This document shows positions 34,144 to 42,973 of a DNA stretch of 42,973 nt, piece after piece. The stretch is from Kiritimatiellia bacterium. Its GTDB lineage: Bacteria; Verrucomicrobiota; Kiritimatiellia; PWTM01. The stretch's first letter is position 1. Each line of letters opens with the position of its first letter. The stretch covers positions 1-42,973 of the forward strand of contig JAOACR010000001.1 of NCBI GenBank assembly GCA_026417735.1, written 5' to 3'. Both the position numbers and the translations under genes were made by a program. The notes beneath the pieces were generated by a model. The model did not search any database and was not told where the DNA came from. It saw only the letters and a list, made by a program, of their open reading frames with translations.

Positions 34144-35525
34144 GGCTCACCTCCGCTTCCGGACTGACGGATCAGGAAGCTTTCCTGCATGAACGATTCC
34201 AAAAATGCGGTGTTGTAGTCGCCGCGCGCAAAGCGCGAGTCGCCGAGCACCGCCTGCCCGAGCGGGGCGGTGGTCGGCAGCCCCTCCAGCGTAAACTCCG
34301 CGAGCGCGCGGGAGAGCGTCGCAATCGCCTCCGCGCGCGTCGCGCCGACCGCGATGATCTTTGCGAGCAAGCTGTCGTAGTGCGGCGGCACGGTGTAGCC
34401 GCTGTAGATGTGGCTGTCGACCCGAACGCCGCGGCCGCCAGGGAAGTGCACAAACTCGACCACGCCCGGCGCCGGTGCGAAGTTCCGGTAGGGGTCCTCC
34501 GCGTTCACGCGGAACTCGATCGCGTGGCCGGAGGGTTCGATCTCGCGCCGGCCCAGCGAGAGCTTCTCGTCCGCCGCAATCAGGATCTGCTGCTTGATCA
34601 GGTCCACCCCGGTGATCTCCTCGGTGATCGGGTGTTCGACCTGGATCCGCGGGTTCATCTCCATGAAGTAGAACTCGTTTGTCTCCGCGTCGAACAGGAA
34701 CTCGATGGTGCCCGCGCCGCGGTACTTCACAAACTCCGCCGCACGCACCGCCGCGCGGTGGATCCGCTTGCGCACGTCCGGGGAGAGCGCGGGGCTGGGC
34801 GCCTCCTCGATCACCTTCTGGTGCCGCCGCTGGATGCTGCAGTCGCGCTCGCCCAGGTGCATCACGTTGCCGTGGTGGTCGGCGAGGATCTGCACCTCGA
34901 TGTGGCGCGCGTTTTCGACGTACCGCTCCAGATACACCGCCGCGTTCCCGAACGCGCGCTCCGCCTCCGCGCTCGCGGTCATAAACGACTGCGCGAGGCT
35001 CACGTCGTTGCGCGCGACGCGCATCCCCTTCCCGCCGCCGCCCGCCGCCGCCTTGATCACCACCGGGTAGCCGATCTTCCGCGCCACCTGCAGCGCCTCA
35101 TCCTGACTGGTGACGACCCCCTCGCTGCCCGGCGTCACTGGCACGCCCGCCTTCTTCATCGTGCGCCGCGCCGCGGCCTTGTCGCCCATCGCGCGGATGT
35201 TTTCGGGGCTCGGACCGATGAACGCAATGTTGCAGCTGCGGCAGATCTCCGCGAAGTGCGCGTTCTCGGAAAGAAATCCGTAGCCGGGATGGATCGCGTC
35301 CACGTCCGCGACCTCCGCGGCGCTGATGATGTTGGCGATCTTCAGATAGCTCTCCGACGCGGGCGGCGGGCCGATGCAGATGGCGGTGTCCGCCATTTGC
35401 ACGTGCAGCGCGTGCTCGTCCGCTTGCGAGTACACCGCGACCGTGCGGATGCCCATCTCGCGGCAGGCGCGGATCACCCGCACTGCGATCTCGCCGCGGT
35501 TCGCGATCAGAACGCGTTCAAACAT
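34140..35525 (-). CDS. accC: Acetyl-CoA carboxylase, biotin carboxylase subunit
   Basis: 461 residues. Carboxylates biotin on AccB using ATP and bicarbonate, the first half-reaction of fatty-acid synthesis. N-terminal [40 protein letters not shown], the glycine-rich ATP lid [15 protein letters not shown] (about 159-173), [40 protein letters not shown] and the catalytic [20 protein letters not shown] are all present. Length is close to the usual 445-455 residues. The ATG lies 15 bases after the accB stop, with a G-rich ribosome binding site. Biotin on AccB would be attached by the ligase at 4948-5649. Confidence 0.97.
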   Translation of the reverse strand: MFERVLIANRGEIAVRVIRACREMGIRTVAVYSQADEHALHVQMADTAICIGPPPASESYLKIANIISAAEVADVDAIHPGYGFLSENAHFAEICRSCNIAFIGPSPENIRAMGDKAAARRTMKKAGVPVTPGSEGVVTSQDEALQVARKIGYPVVIKAAAGGGGKGMRVARNDVSLAQSFMTASAEAERAFGNAAVYLERYVENARHIEVQILADHHGNVMHLGERDCSIQRRHQKVIEEAPSPALSPDVRKRIHRAAVRAAEFVKYRGAGTIEFLFDAETNEFYFMEMNPRIQVEHPITEEITGVDLIKQQILIAADEKLSLGRREIEPSGHAIEFRVNAEDPYRNFAPAPGVVEFVHFPGGRGVRVDSHIYSGYTVPPHYDSLLAKIIAVGATRAEAIATLSRALAEFTLEGLPTTAPLGQAVLGDSRFARGDYNTAFLESFMQESFLIRQSGSGGEP

Positions 35526-35540
35526 GCAGCACCCCGCCCC

Positions 35541-36011
35541 TCACAGCGGCTCGATCTTGAACAGTGCCTGTCCGTACTGCACCGCGGTCGCGTTCTCGAC
35601 CAGCACCTTCCGCACGATGCCGCGGCATTCCGCCTTGATCTCGTTCATCACCTTCATCGCTTCGATGATGCAGACGACCGTGTTCTCGTCCACCTCCTGG
35701 CCCACCGTCACGAACGGCTCCGCGTCCGGCGCCGGCGAACGGTAGAACGTGCCGACGATGGGCGCGGTGATCGTGTGCCACCGTTCCTCCTCCGCCTCCG
35801 GCGCCGGCGCCGCCACGGCCGCCGGTGGAACCGCCGCCGCTGCAGGCGTGGCCGCCGTGGCCGAGGCGGACGCCGGCGTCAGCGCGACGGCCGGCTCCGC
35901 ACCGATGCGGCGGCGCACCTTCAACCGGAACCCCTGGTCCTCCACCTCGAACTCTGCGAGGTCGTTGTCGCGGATCATGTCCAGTATCTTGCGGATCTCC
36001 CGGATGTCCAT
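35541..36011 (-). CDS. accB: Acetyl-CoA carboxylase, biotin carboxyl carrier protein
   Basis: 156 residues. Helical N-terminus MDIREIRKILDMIRDNDLAE and beta strand FEVEDQGFRLKVRRR, an Ala/Pro-rich linker (about 44-75), and a C-terminal biotinyl domain with ITAPIVGTFYRSPAPDAEPF, GQEVDENTVVCIIEAMKVMN (biotinylated Lys in EAMKVM) and VEDATAVQYGQALF-type strands. It carries the carboxy-biotin arm between AccC and the carboxyltransferase. A GGAGG ribosome binding site precedes the ATG. It is 13 bases downstream of aroQ and 15 bases upstream of accC in the same operon. Confidence 0.96.
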   Translation of the reverse strand: MDIREIRKILDMIRDNDLAEFEVEDQGFRLKVRRRIGAEPAVALTPASASATAATPAAAAVPPAAVAAPAPEAEEERWHTITAPIVGTFYRSPAPDAEPFVTVGQEVDENTVVCIIEAMKVMNEIKAECRGIVRKVLVENATAVQYGQALFKIEPL

Positions 36012-36024
36012 CGTTCGCCTCCGT

Positions 36025-36483
36025 TCAGGCGGGCCCGGTCGCCCGCCGCGCCGTCAGCCAGGCCACCAGTCCGTCCAGCGCTAGCCGATAGCTCTCTCCA
36101 CCGAAGCCCGCGACCACCCCGATGCAGGCGGGTGCGGTGAGACTGCGGCGCCGAAACCGCTCCGCCCGCGCCGCGGGGTGGCTCAGATGCACTTCCACGC
36201 ACGGCAGCGCCGCCGCGCGCAGCGCATCGTAAAGTGCCACGCTCGTATGCGTGTAGGCGGCCGGATTGAAGAGGATGCCGTCAAACCGCCCCGGCGCCTC
36301 CCCGATCGCGGTCACCAGTTCCCCTTCGCAGTTGCTCTGCCGGAACTCAATCTCCACCTCAAGCTCCCTCGCGCGCGCTTCCAGCCGGCGCTGAATGTCG
36401 GCGAGCGTCTCCCGCCCGTACAGCTCCGGCTCGCGCCGGCCCAACAGGTTCAGATTGGGCCCGTTCAGCACCAGGATCTTCAT
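36025..36483 (-). CDS. aroQ: 3-Dehydroquinate dehydratase, type II
   Basis: 152 residues, standard for the dodecameric type II enzyme that dehydrates 3-dehydroquinate in the shikimate pathway. [20 protein letters not shown] and [20 protein letters not shown] contain the flexible catalytic lid with Arg and Tyr; [40 protein letters not shown] and [20 protein letters not shown] contain the active-site Asn, His and substrate-binding residues. The ATG at 36483 follows a TTGGAC/TATGCT promoter and GGGGCGA upstream, so it leads the aroQ-acc-asp23-amaP-gmhA-pfkB-adh operon. AroQ next to accB-accC is a common arrangement. Confidence 0.97.
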   Translation of the reverse strand: MKILVLNGPNLNLLGRREPELYGRETLADIQRRLEARARELEVEIEFRQSNCEGELVTAIGEAPGRFDGILFNPAAYTHTSVALYDALRAAALPCVEVHLSHPAARAERFRRRSLTAPACIGVVAGFGGESYRLALDGLVAWLTARRATGPA

Positions 36484-36508
36484 TCGTATCGCCCCGCGGT
36501 CGGCGCTC

Positions 36509-36537
36509 AGCATAGCCGAGCGGGCGCGGCTGTCCAA
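36509..36537 (-). promoter_or_regulatory. Sigma70-type promoter of the aroQ-acc operon
   Basis: On the minus strand TTGGAC (36537 to 36532) and TATGCT (36514 to 36509) are exactly 17 bases apart. It leaves about 18-20 bases of leader, containing GGGGCGA, before the aroQ ATG. The clearest leader-bearing promoter in the window. Confidence 0.65.
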
Positions 36538-36549
36538 TCCGGAAAGCGA

Positions 36550-36589
36550 AGACCCGCCGGACCGCGCTTGCCCTCGCGCCGGCGGGTCT
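36550..36589 (-). terminator. Rho-independent-type terminator of the giant PEP-CTERM gene
   Basis: AGACCCGCCGG (36550-36560) and CCGGCGGGTCT (36579-36589) form an 11-base perfect stem around an 18-base loop. It begins 13 bases downstream of the stop at 36603 and the minus strand continues TCGCTTTCC, a partial T-rich tail. It isolates the giant gene from the aroQ promoter. Confidence 0.7.
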
Positions 36590-36602
36590 CCCCCTCAGGC
36601 CC

Positions 36603-39600
36603 TCAGCGCAGCCGACGTCGCAGCAGCAGCGCCGCAGCGACCATCCCGAGCAGCCCGAGCGTGGCCGGCTCCGGCACCACCGTCAGCGTCACGTCATCCG
36701 CGTAGCCCGGCAGCGTGCCGTAGTTGATCTGGAACTGGTTCGCGCCGGCGGTGAACGTCGTGCCGTCGGGCAGCCCGTTGAAGACGCTCGAATCGATCGT
36801 GCCCCAGTTCTCGATGATCGGGAACACAAAGCCGAGCGTGAGCGGGTTGGGCGCCAGCACCGACAACGTCGCGTTGTTCAGCGTCAGCTCGTACACGCCC
36901 GTCATCAGGATCTTGTCCCACTGGCCCGCGAGCGTGCCGAGCAGCTCCACCTCGAACGTCGAGCCGCTCTGGAAGGTGACGTCCCCGGTCATCGTCAGCG
37001 TGCCCGGGCTGGTGCCGGGCTTCACGATCGAGCCGCTTTCCGCGATCAGACCGCCCTGCAGCGTGCCGTTCCCCTGCAACGTCTGCCCGCTGGCCAGCCA
37101 CAGCGTGCCGTCCGTGCGCGGCGTCACGTTCAGCGTCGCGCCCGCGTCAATCTGAATCGTATGCGCGTTGCGGATCGAGCCGGTGCCAGAGAGCGCCAGC
37201 ACGCCGGTCATCACCCGCGCCAGCCCGCTGAACGAATTGCTCGCCAGTAGCGTCATCGTCGCCGGCCCGTCCTTCAGAATGCTCAGCGGCGCGGCCGGCT
37301 GGTCCTTCTCATACGGCGACCAGTACGTGCCGTCCCGGATCGTCGCGGAGATCGTCGCGTTCGTGTGCTGCACGATCCGGAAGCTACCCGGCTGCGTGCC
37401 CGCGTTCTCAATGAACGAGTTCGTCGTCAGGTCACTGCCGAAGTAGTCGGTGGTCAGGTTGTCGGCCTTGCCGTCGGTGAAGAGCGTACCGATCGTCACC
37501 TGGCTCCCAAACGCCTGCAGGTTCGCATCATGGCGCATCACCACCACCACGTTCGAGGAAATCGCGAGCGTGGGATTGCCGTCGTTGCGCCCGAACCGCA
37601 CATAGGCCTGCTTGTCCGAGTCCTGCCCCGCCCACGCCACGTCCGTGCCCTGCCGATTGCCGAGCTCCAGCGTGCCGGTCCAGCCGGTGTTCGTCCCGCT
37701 CAGCGTCCAGACCATGCGGACCTTCAGGTTCGTCGGATTGTTCTGCGTGTTGGGCAGACCGCCCGGGGAATAGCTCTGCTCGATCGACACCCGGATCCGC
37801 TTGTTGATCCCGGTGATCGGTCCCTCCAACCACGCGTAGTTGCGCTCCTCAAAAGTATCGCCCCCGTCGCTCGCCCGTCCCCCGGAGATGTTTTCCTCCA
37901 GGCGATGCAGGCGCAGCTCCCGGAGATTGCCGAAATTGTCGAAGCCGGTCAGGTCCAGCCGCCCCGTGAAGCGCACCACGTCGTTGTAGTCCGGCCGGAA
38001 AACCCCCAACCGCGTATCATCGCTCTCCCCCACCACCCGAATGTTCTGCTTCACCACGGCCTCCCCGGCGAAGCCATCTGCATCTGTCCGGACATAGAAG
38101 GCCACCGTGCCGCGGTTGGTATTGGCGGGGAACCCGAGCACGTACTCGGACGCGTTCGGCAGCAGGTCGACATGCCGGGTCGCAAACTCGAATGTCCCGT
38201 CCTGAATCCGTACAGCGCCGGTGAAATCGGGGCTGAACCCGCGCACGGTGAGCCGCGCATTCCCCTCCTTCACCAGCGCACCTGTGCCTTCGAGATATCC
38301 GGCATCGGTGTTGAGGTTGAACTCGTCGCGGTCTACGAAGAACACCGCGTCGCCGAGGAAGTTGATCGGCGCGTTCCACCGCCACCCCTGGTAGGTTGTC
38401 GTGTCGCGATCCCACACCTCGATGCGCGCGCCCTGCTCGAGCGTCAACCAGTCGCGGAAATCGGTCGTCGAGGTGTACGGCCCGAGCGCGTTGCTGATGA
38501 CCAGCGAACCACCGCTGCGAATGACGATGCCGTCATAGTACGAGTGGCTCGACCCAAACACCTGCTCGTTCGAGATGGCCACACGATCCACCACGATGGA
38601 TCCGTTGCGAATGTCCACAAGCCCCTCGATCATGTTGACCACCGTGGTGATGGTGGGGCCGCTGCCGATGATCAGCGCGCCGGGGCCGGTCTTGATCAGA
38701 TCACCATGACCGTTGTTTTGCAGGACCGCGGTGGTCCCGAAGATGTTCGTCTCCGACCGGATGCTGCCCTCGAAACGCGCCGCCTGACCGGCCCCGACCC
38801 AGATCGTGCCGCCGTCCCCGCCGAGCTCGACCGCGTTGGTCAGGAAGTTGATCGAGGACAGCACCTGCAGAACACCGCCGCGCAGCCCGAGCACGTTCGT
38901 GCCAATCACCGTCGACGCGCCCAACTGTGAAAGCGCGCTGACCGCCAGCACGCCACCGTTGAGGAAGACGCGGCCCGAGAACGTATTCGCGCTGGAGAGC
39001 CAGGTCGTCGATATTCCGGAGTGCGTGAGGTGCACCGGACCTGTGATCGCCGCGGAAATGTTGAACCCGTACGGCGCATAGTTGTGAATGATCAGCTCGT
39101 TCACCTCGCCGGAGCTGCTGGTAAGGAAGCCGTTGCCAATACCCTGCGGTCCGCCGAAGCCGTCGCTCGAGCCTCGCGTCACGAGAATGCCGCGGTCCGC
39201 GATGCGCAGCGAGCTCCCGCCCAGATCCAGCGTGGTGAACAGGTTCGTGTCAAACCGCAGCGACCCGACCACGTCCGACGGCAGCAGCCCGGGGCTTCCG
39301 TTGCGCACATCGGTGTGGTAGCTCGGCGACCCGTACGCGTCCACCGAATAGCCGGTGTAGGGCACCAGATTCGTGCCGCCCGGCGCGGTAGCCGCCCACG
39401 AGAGCATCTGGAAGTCGTTCGAACTGAACACCGCCCACGACGACACACGCGTGTTCGCGTTGGTCCCGAAGAAGATGACGCCGCCACCGCCGCTGGTGAA
39501 GTCATAGTTGAAGTGCACCGTACCGCCCCAATCCCGCACCAGCGAGGCGCCGAGGAAGTTTGCCACCTGCAGCACGTTGGACTGACCGGGACCGGCCGGC

Positions 39601-42600
39601 CGCACGCGGATCACCGAATCGCCGGACATCACCCAGAGGTTGCTGTTCAGGATCTCGCTCGACAGGCTATTGGAGACGCTCCCGAAGAGCGTCACATCGC
39701 CGCCCCCAAGCACCAGCTGCGCACCGCTGTCGCGCGTTCGGCGATGAGTGGTCGCCGCGCCGGCCTCCGGCCGCCGGTCGAGCACCAGCTCGCCACCCAG
39801 CAGCACAAATCCAAAAATGTCGTTCGCCTCGCTATAGGCACTGTCGTTCGGCCCCTGCAACCAGACCTGGCCGTTGCCGACCTTCACCAGGCGCGACGCC
39901 GCACTCCCGCGCAACGTCTGCACGATGTTCACCCGGCCGACGCTCGCGGTGCCGGCCGCGGAATCCCATCCGTTGTGCGAGAAGACGTTGAACGTACGGT
40001 CGAAGGTGATCCGGTTGTCCTGGGTGGAGGGGCTACCATCGTTCCAGAAGTTGCCGATTGTCACCGTCTTGTTCTGCGGGCCGAAGTGCTCCAGCCCGAT
40101 CATCAAGGTGTTGTTGGTCACGTCGGTCGCCACCGTCCACCGCTCAGCGTTGAAGATCTGGCCGTCCCGCGTCAGCAATAGCGTTGCACTGCCGCCAGCG
40201 TCAGTGCCCGGCCCGCCGAGCTGGAAGCCGCTCATCCCATTCGCAAAGTCCGACCGTTCCAAAGCGGTCTGATCCCAGAAGACCCCTTCGCCCAAAGTCG
40301 GATCGCCGAGGAACCGGAGCGCACCCTGCTCGTGATACACACGGCCGGTGACGCGGAACGGACGGTAAACATTGATCGCAAACTCGTCACCGAAACTCGA
40401 AAGCGCAGGACCATCAAAGCGGACTCGGAGCGCAACATTTTCGTGCGAGATCCGGTTCGTAATATCGCCAGGGCCCAGCCGGTCAAAGGTCGCACCCGTC
40501 GTATCTTGCGGCTGGGGAACTCCGCCCACGAAGCGGTCGCCGATGTAGCCTTTCAGGTTGAGAATGCCGCTCGAGCCGCTGAAGGTCAGTCGAATCGGAT
40601 CGAAGAGCCAAATGTCGGGATTCGCGTTCGTCGCGACCGCGGCAATGTCGCCGGCGATCGTCAGCGCGGCGTTCTGGGAAGCGTTGCCCGCGAGGATCTG
40701 AGGGTCTTGGATAATCGTGCCCACCTCATCAACGTTCGCAATCACAATCCGGCCATTCCACTGGTTGTGCTGGGTCTCGCCGACCAGCGCGGGATGCCCA
40801 TATGGCATCGGGGGGATCCGCAGCTCCGCGGCGTTGAACGATCCGCCAAAGTTCAGGTACAACTGTCCGCCGGCGCTCACGACGACCTGCGTCGCGCCGC
40901 CCAACGCCGCCGGATGCCGAGCGTACAGCAAGCCTCGCGCGATGTTCACCGTGCCGCTGATCGCGTTGGCCTTGTACAACACCAGCGGGTTCTCGCCACC
41001 TTTCGTCAGTCCGTTCCGCGCCTCAATCACACTCGCGATGTAAAGCCCGTGACCACTGGCGACCTGGACGATCGCTTCCCGGTTGTTGTTCGTGCCGTCG
41101 AGATCAATCGTGCCACGCCAGAACCAGCTGTCCGTTCCCGCGGCATCATCGCCGCTCGCGCTGCGGGTGTCCCGGCCAGCCAGCAACATGCCCGACTCGA
41201 GCGTCAGCTTCGCACCATGATCCAGCAGCACGGAATTGCCCGCCCAGACCGTCCCGCCCTCGTTCGTCGCAATGCCAAGGCGCAGCGAGTTCCACGTGAC
41301 GTCGCCCACAATCCGATTCTTAATCATGTTCAGCGAACCGAGGACCCCGTTGGTGGAGGTGTCCAACAGCACCCGGGTCGCCCGCCAGGCAAGGTTCACG
41401 TTCGCGTCGGTCGGCGCGTCGGCCTGCGAGATGACCAGGAAATTCGTCGCACGTCCGCCGAGGTGGACCATCTCATCGTGCCGTAGCGTCCGCAGACGGT
41501 TGCCGTCCATCGTCGTGAACTGGTCGGCGCGCGTCGGCGTAAGCGCCACCGGATCGTTCGCCGGATTGTCATGAAATGCAATGTCGCTCGCATCGCCCCC
41601 AAACACGCCCACCACGAGCGACCGGTTCACCGCCCCGACACCGCCGCCCGAGCCCACCTGCAAGAGCGAGGCGCCGGCATCCGCAAGATTCACGCTCACC
41701 ACCCCCGGCCCCGCATTGGTCGCCAGCGCCCCCTCCCGCACATCCTTCACGTGCAATTGCACGATCGAGCCGGGCTGACGAACGAGGTTCGCCGCGTTCA
41801 GCGTCATGGGCTGATTTGCGGAGTCGTTCAAATCGAACACAAGAAACAATGTGCCGAGAAAATTCGTGACACCACCAATCGTTTCGCTACTGGGCGCGCT
41901 CGCGTTGCCGCGCATCTCCAGGCGCCCCCATCCGCGGTTGAGGACATAGAAGTCGTCCGGCAGGCGGTTGCCGAGATTGACGTCCTGGTTGTCCAGATAC
42001 AGGCTGCCAATCCGCAGAAAACGGACACCCTCGGCGTCGGTCAACTGGCCGTTCAGACGGAGCGCCACCGCACCGTAGCGACCGCGGCCAAGATCGAACT
42101 CGCGGACGATGTTGATCGGTCCCTGGAAATCGTTCGTCGCCAGGAGGAGCATCTCCCCCGAACCAAGCTTCGTGAAGCCACCCGGCCCCGTCAGCGGTCC
42201 AGCCCAGACCTGTTGGCGCACGTTGTTGGTGAGTAAGGTACCCTGCGTTTCGTTCCAAATCCACACTTCACTCGCGTCGCCATTGAGCGTCCAAGTGCCG
42301 GTGAACACGGCGAGATGGTTGGTCCAATTTGCGCGGAACGCGAGGGTGTCCAGCGGCCGCGAAAACGTTCGGAATGAGCCTTTATTCAGCGTAACGTTGT
42401 ACCCGTGGAGGAACAACGCGGCTTCGTTGGTACGGTTGTCGCCGGAGATCTGCCAGTAGGGGACCGCGGTTCGGTCGAGACTGCCTCCCTCGCCCACATT
42501 CGTCTGAGTCTGGATCGGGTGCCATTCGCCGCGGTCGAGTACGCCCGGCGCAACGCCCACCACGATGTTGGTGATCGTCGGGCGCATGAGCCACAGCCCT

Positions 42601-42973
42601 TCCAGCTCGTTGATCACGCGGCCGCTGCGGACATAGAAGTTGTTCACGTTGGTGACGATTCGCTGAATGTACAGCGCACCGGCCTCCGCCTTCACCACGT
42701 CATTGCCCATGCCGTCGAGCGCGCGGGAGTTCGTCGTGCCCCCATGCAGGCGCATGTCCTGCCACATGTCAATGTACAGGCCCTGCGGATCGGCAACGCG
42801 AATCCCGGTATTGATGAAGTCGGCGCTGTTGCCGATGTTGTAGTGCCAGCCGGGGACGCTCGGCATGTGAAGGTCGCCCGAGCCGTGCGAAAGCAACGCC
42901 CGGCGACCGTCACCCGTATCGAAGGTCAACCACGCGCTCGTTGAATCGTTGAGACCACGCAGTTGCACTCCGC
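36603..42973 (-). CDS. Giant surface protein with autotransporter-associated beta-strand repeats and PEP-CTERM signal (N-terminus beyond window)
   Basis: At least 2,120 residues; the frame continues past the window edge, so the GTG near 42968 is not the true start and the signal peptide is not visible. Most of the protein is Gly/Asn/Thr-rich beta-helical sequence. Autotransporter-associated repeat units recur: GGFTKLGSGEMLLLATNDFQG, RLVKVGNGQVWLQGPND, DLIKTGPGALIIGSGPT, ALVKEGNARLTVRGFSPDFT and SILKDGPATMTLLASNSFSG, each followed by a strand like GVLALSGTGS. No outer-membrane autotransporter barrel is present. It ends VVPEPATLGLLGMVAAALLL plus RRRLR: a PEP-CTERM signal of VPEP motif, membrane helix and basic tail, which exosortase cleaves to sort the protein to the surface or extracellular matrix. 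Function is likely adhesion or matrix structure. A hairpin terminator follows. Confidence 0.9.
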   Translation of the reverse strand, partial: GVQLRGLNDSTSAWLTFDTGDGRRALLSHGSGDLHMPSVPGWHYNIGNSADFINTGIRVADPQGLYIDMWQDMRLHGGTTNSRALDGMGNDVVKAEAGALYIQRIVTNVNNFYVRSGRVINELEGLWLMRPTITNIVVGVAPGVLDRGEWHPIQTQTNVGEGGSLDRTAVPYWQISGDNRTNEAALFLHGYNVTLNKGSFRTFSRPLDTLAFRANWTNHLAVFTGTWTLNGDASEVWIWNETQGTLLTNNVRQQVWAGPLTGPGGFTKLGSGEMLLLATNDFQGPINIVREFDLGRGRYGAVALRLNGQLTDAEGVRFLRIGSLYLDNQDVNLGNRLPDDFYVLNRGWGRLEMRGNASAPSSETIGGVTNFLGTLFLVFDLNDSANQPMTLNAANLVRQPGSIVQLHVKDVREGALATNAGPGVVSVNLADAGASLLQVGSGGGVGAVNRSLVVGVFGGDASDIAFHDNPANDPVALTPTRADQFTTMDGNRLRTLRHDEMVHLGGRATNFLVISQADAPTDANVNLAWRATRVLLDTSTNGVLGSLNMIKNRIVGDVTWNSLRLGIATNEGGTVWAGNSVLLDHGAKLTLESGMLLAGRDTRSASGDDAAGTDSWFWRGTIDLDGTNNNREAIVQVASGHGLYIASVIEARNGLTKGGENPLVLYKANAISGTVNIARGLLYARHPAALGGATQVVVSAGGQLYLNFGGSFNAAELRIPPMPYGHPALVGETQHNQWNGRIVIANVDEVGTIIQDPQILAGNASQNAALTIAGDIAAVATNANPDIWLFDPIRLTFSGSSGILNLKGYIGDRFVGGVPQPQDTTGATFDRLGPGDITNRISHENVALRVRFDGPALSSFGDEFAINVYRPFRVTGRVYHEQGALRFLGDPTLGEGVFWDQTALERSDFANGMSGFQLGGPGTDAGGSATLLLTRDGQIFNAERWTVATDVTNNTLMIGLEHFGPQNKTVTIGNFWNDGSPSTQDNRITFDRTFNVFSHNGWDSAAGTASVGRVNIVQTLRGSAASRLVKVGNGQVWLQGPNDSAYSEANDIFGFVLLGGELVLDRRPEAGAATTHRRTRDSGAQLVLGGGDVTLFGSVSNSLSSEILNSNLWVMSGDSVIRVRPAGPGQSNVLQVANFLGASLVRDWGGTVHFNYDFTSGGGGVIFFGTNANTRVSSWAVFSSNDFQMLSWAATAPGGTNLVPYTGYSVDAYGSPSYHTDVRNGSPGLLPSDVVGSLRFDTNLFTTLDLGGSSLRIADRGILVTRGSSDGFGGPQGIGNGFLTSSSGEVNELIIHNYAPYGFNISAAITGPVHLTHSGISTTWLSSANTFSGRVFLNGGVLAVSALSQLGASTVIGTNVLGLRGGVLQVLSSINFLTNAVELGGDGGTIWVGAGQAARFEGSIRSETNIFGTTAVLQNNGHGDLIKTGPGALIIGSGPTITTVVNMIEGLVDIRNGSIVVDRVAISNEQVFGSSHSYYDGIVIRSGGSLVISNALGPYTSTTDFRDWLTLEQGARIEVWDRDTTTYQGWRWNAPINFLGDAVFFVDRDEFNLNTDAGYLEGTGALVKEGNARLTVRGFSPDFTGAVRIQDGTFEFATRHVDLLPNASEYVLGFPANTNRGTVAFYVRTDADGFAGEAVVKQNIRVVGESDDTRLGVFRPDYNDVVRFTGRLDLTGFDNFGNLRELRLHRLEENISGGRASDGGDTFEERNYAWLEGPITGINKRIRVSIEQSYSPGGLPNTQNNPTNLKVRMVWTLSGTNTGWTGTLELGNRQGTDVAWAGQDSDKQAYVRFGRNDGNPTLAISSNVVVVMRHDANLQAFGSQVTIGTLFTDGKADNLTTDYFGSDLTTNSFIENAGTQPGSFRIVQHTNATISATIRDGTYWSPYEKDQPAAPLSILKDGPATMTLLASNSFSGLARVMTGVLALSGTGSIRNAHTIQIDAGATLNVTPRTDGTLWLASGQTLQGNGTLQGGLIAESGSIVKPGTSPGTLTMTGDVTFQSGSTFEVELLGTLAGQWDKILMTGVYELTLNNATLSVLAPNPLTLGFVFPIIENWGTIDSSVFNGLPDGTTFTAGANQFQINYGTLPGYADDVTLTVVPEPATLGLLGMVAAALLLRRRLR

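Noticed and set aside
34380-36140. Plus-strand ORF of 586 codons over accC and accB
   Set aside because: Antisense to the acc genes; His/Arg/Asp-rich low-information sequence.
37365-38930. Plus-strand ORFs inside the giant protein gene
   Set aside because: Complement of the beta-strand-repeat gene; no start context or domains.

Overview
The window is a dense, GC-rich bacterial chromosome segment with almost no intergenic space. A giant surface protein with autotransporter-associated beta-strand repeats and a C-terminal PEP-CTERM sorting signal, an RND/TolC efflux system, a heptose-type phosphosugar isomerase and a ddl-ftsQ-ftsA-ftsZ cluster point to a Gram-negative-type member of the PVC superphylum. 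Kiritimatiellota, Lentisphaerota or Verrucomicrobiota is my inference; no rRNA or tRNA is present to fix the taxonomy.

Layout from left to right. (1) 1-1100: the incomplete end of a DegT/StrS-type sugar aminotransferase, preceded by a GbsR/MarR-type regulator (1236-1748) with a palindromic operator candidate. (2) 1959-3131: a divergent histone-deacetylase-family gene. (3) 3384-15054: a long leftward run encoding an alternative-oxidase-like di-iron protein, type III pantothenate kinase, biotin ligase, NadC, UvrB, a membrane M28 peptidase, a TPR protein with an apparently dead caspase-like domain, and a hydrazine-synthase-alpha-like protein with two CXXCH motifs. Internal promoters in front of uvrB and nadC suggest that it is several overlapping transcription units. 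(4) 15187-16909: ECF sigma factor, zinc-finger anti-sigma factor and an exported helical protein, closed by a strong hairpin. (5) 17098-23125: an RND efflux operon whose first gene is an in-frame fusion of a MarR regulator with a TolC-type outer-membrane protein. (6) 23242-25140: a LolA-like plus C45 acyltransferase-like protein. (7) 25207-26211: an ArsP/YraQ-type permease. (8) 26225-30421: ddl-ftsQ-ftsA-ftsZ, with strongly diverged FtsA and FtsZ. (9) 30554-36483: the operon aroQ-accB-accC-asp23-amaP-like-gmhA-like-pfkB-adh, driven by a clear sigma70-type promoter. (10) 36603-42973: the giant beta-strand-repeat PEP-CTERM protein, incomplete at its N-terminus.

Two genome-wide habits show. First, neighbouring genes repeatedly overlap by exactly four bases (ATGA or GTGA, 13 junctions), implying tight translational coupling. 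Second, several transcription-unit-initial genes have a -35/-10 pair whose -10 box ends only 6 to 10 bases before the start codon, implying leaderless or nearly leaderless mRNAs, while several genes inside operons carry Shine-Dalgarno sequences.

The most unusual items are the MarR-TolC fusion, the pseudo-caspase/TPR plus dihaem propeller plus M28 peptidase cluster, the alternative-oxidase-like gene in a cofactor-synthesis run, and the preserved accB-accC-asp23 order known from Firmicutes.
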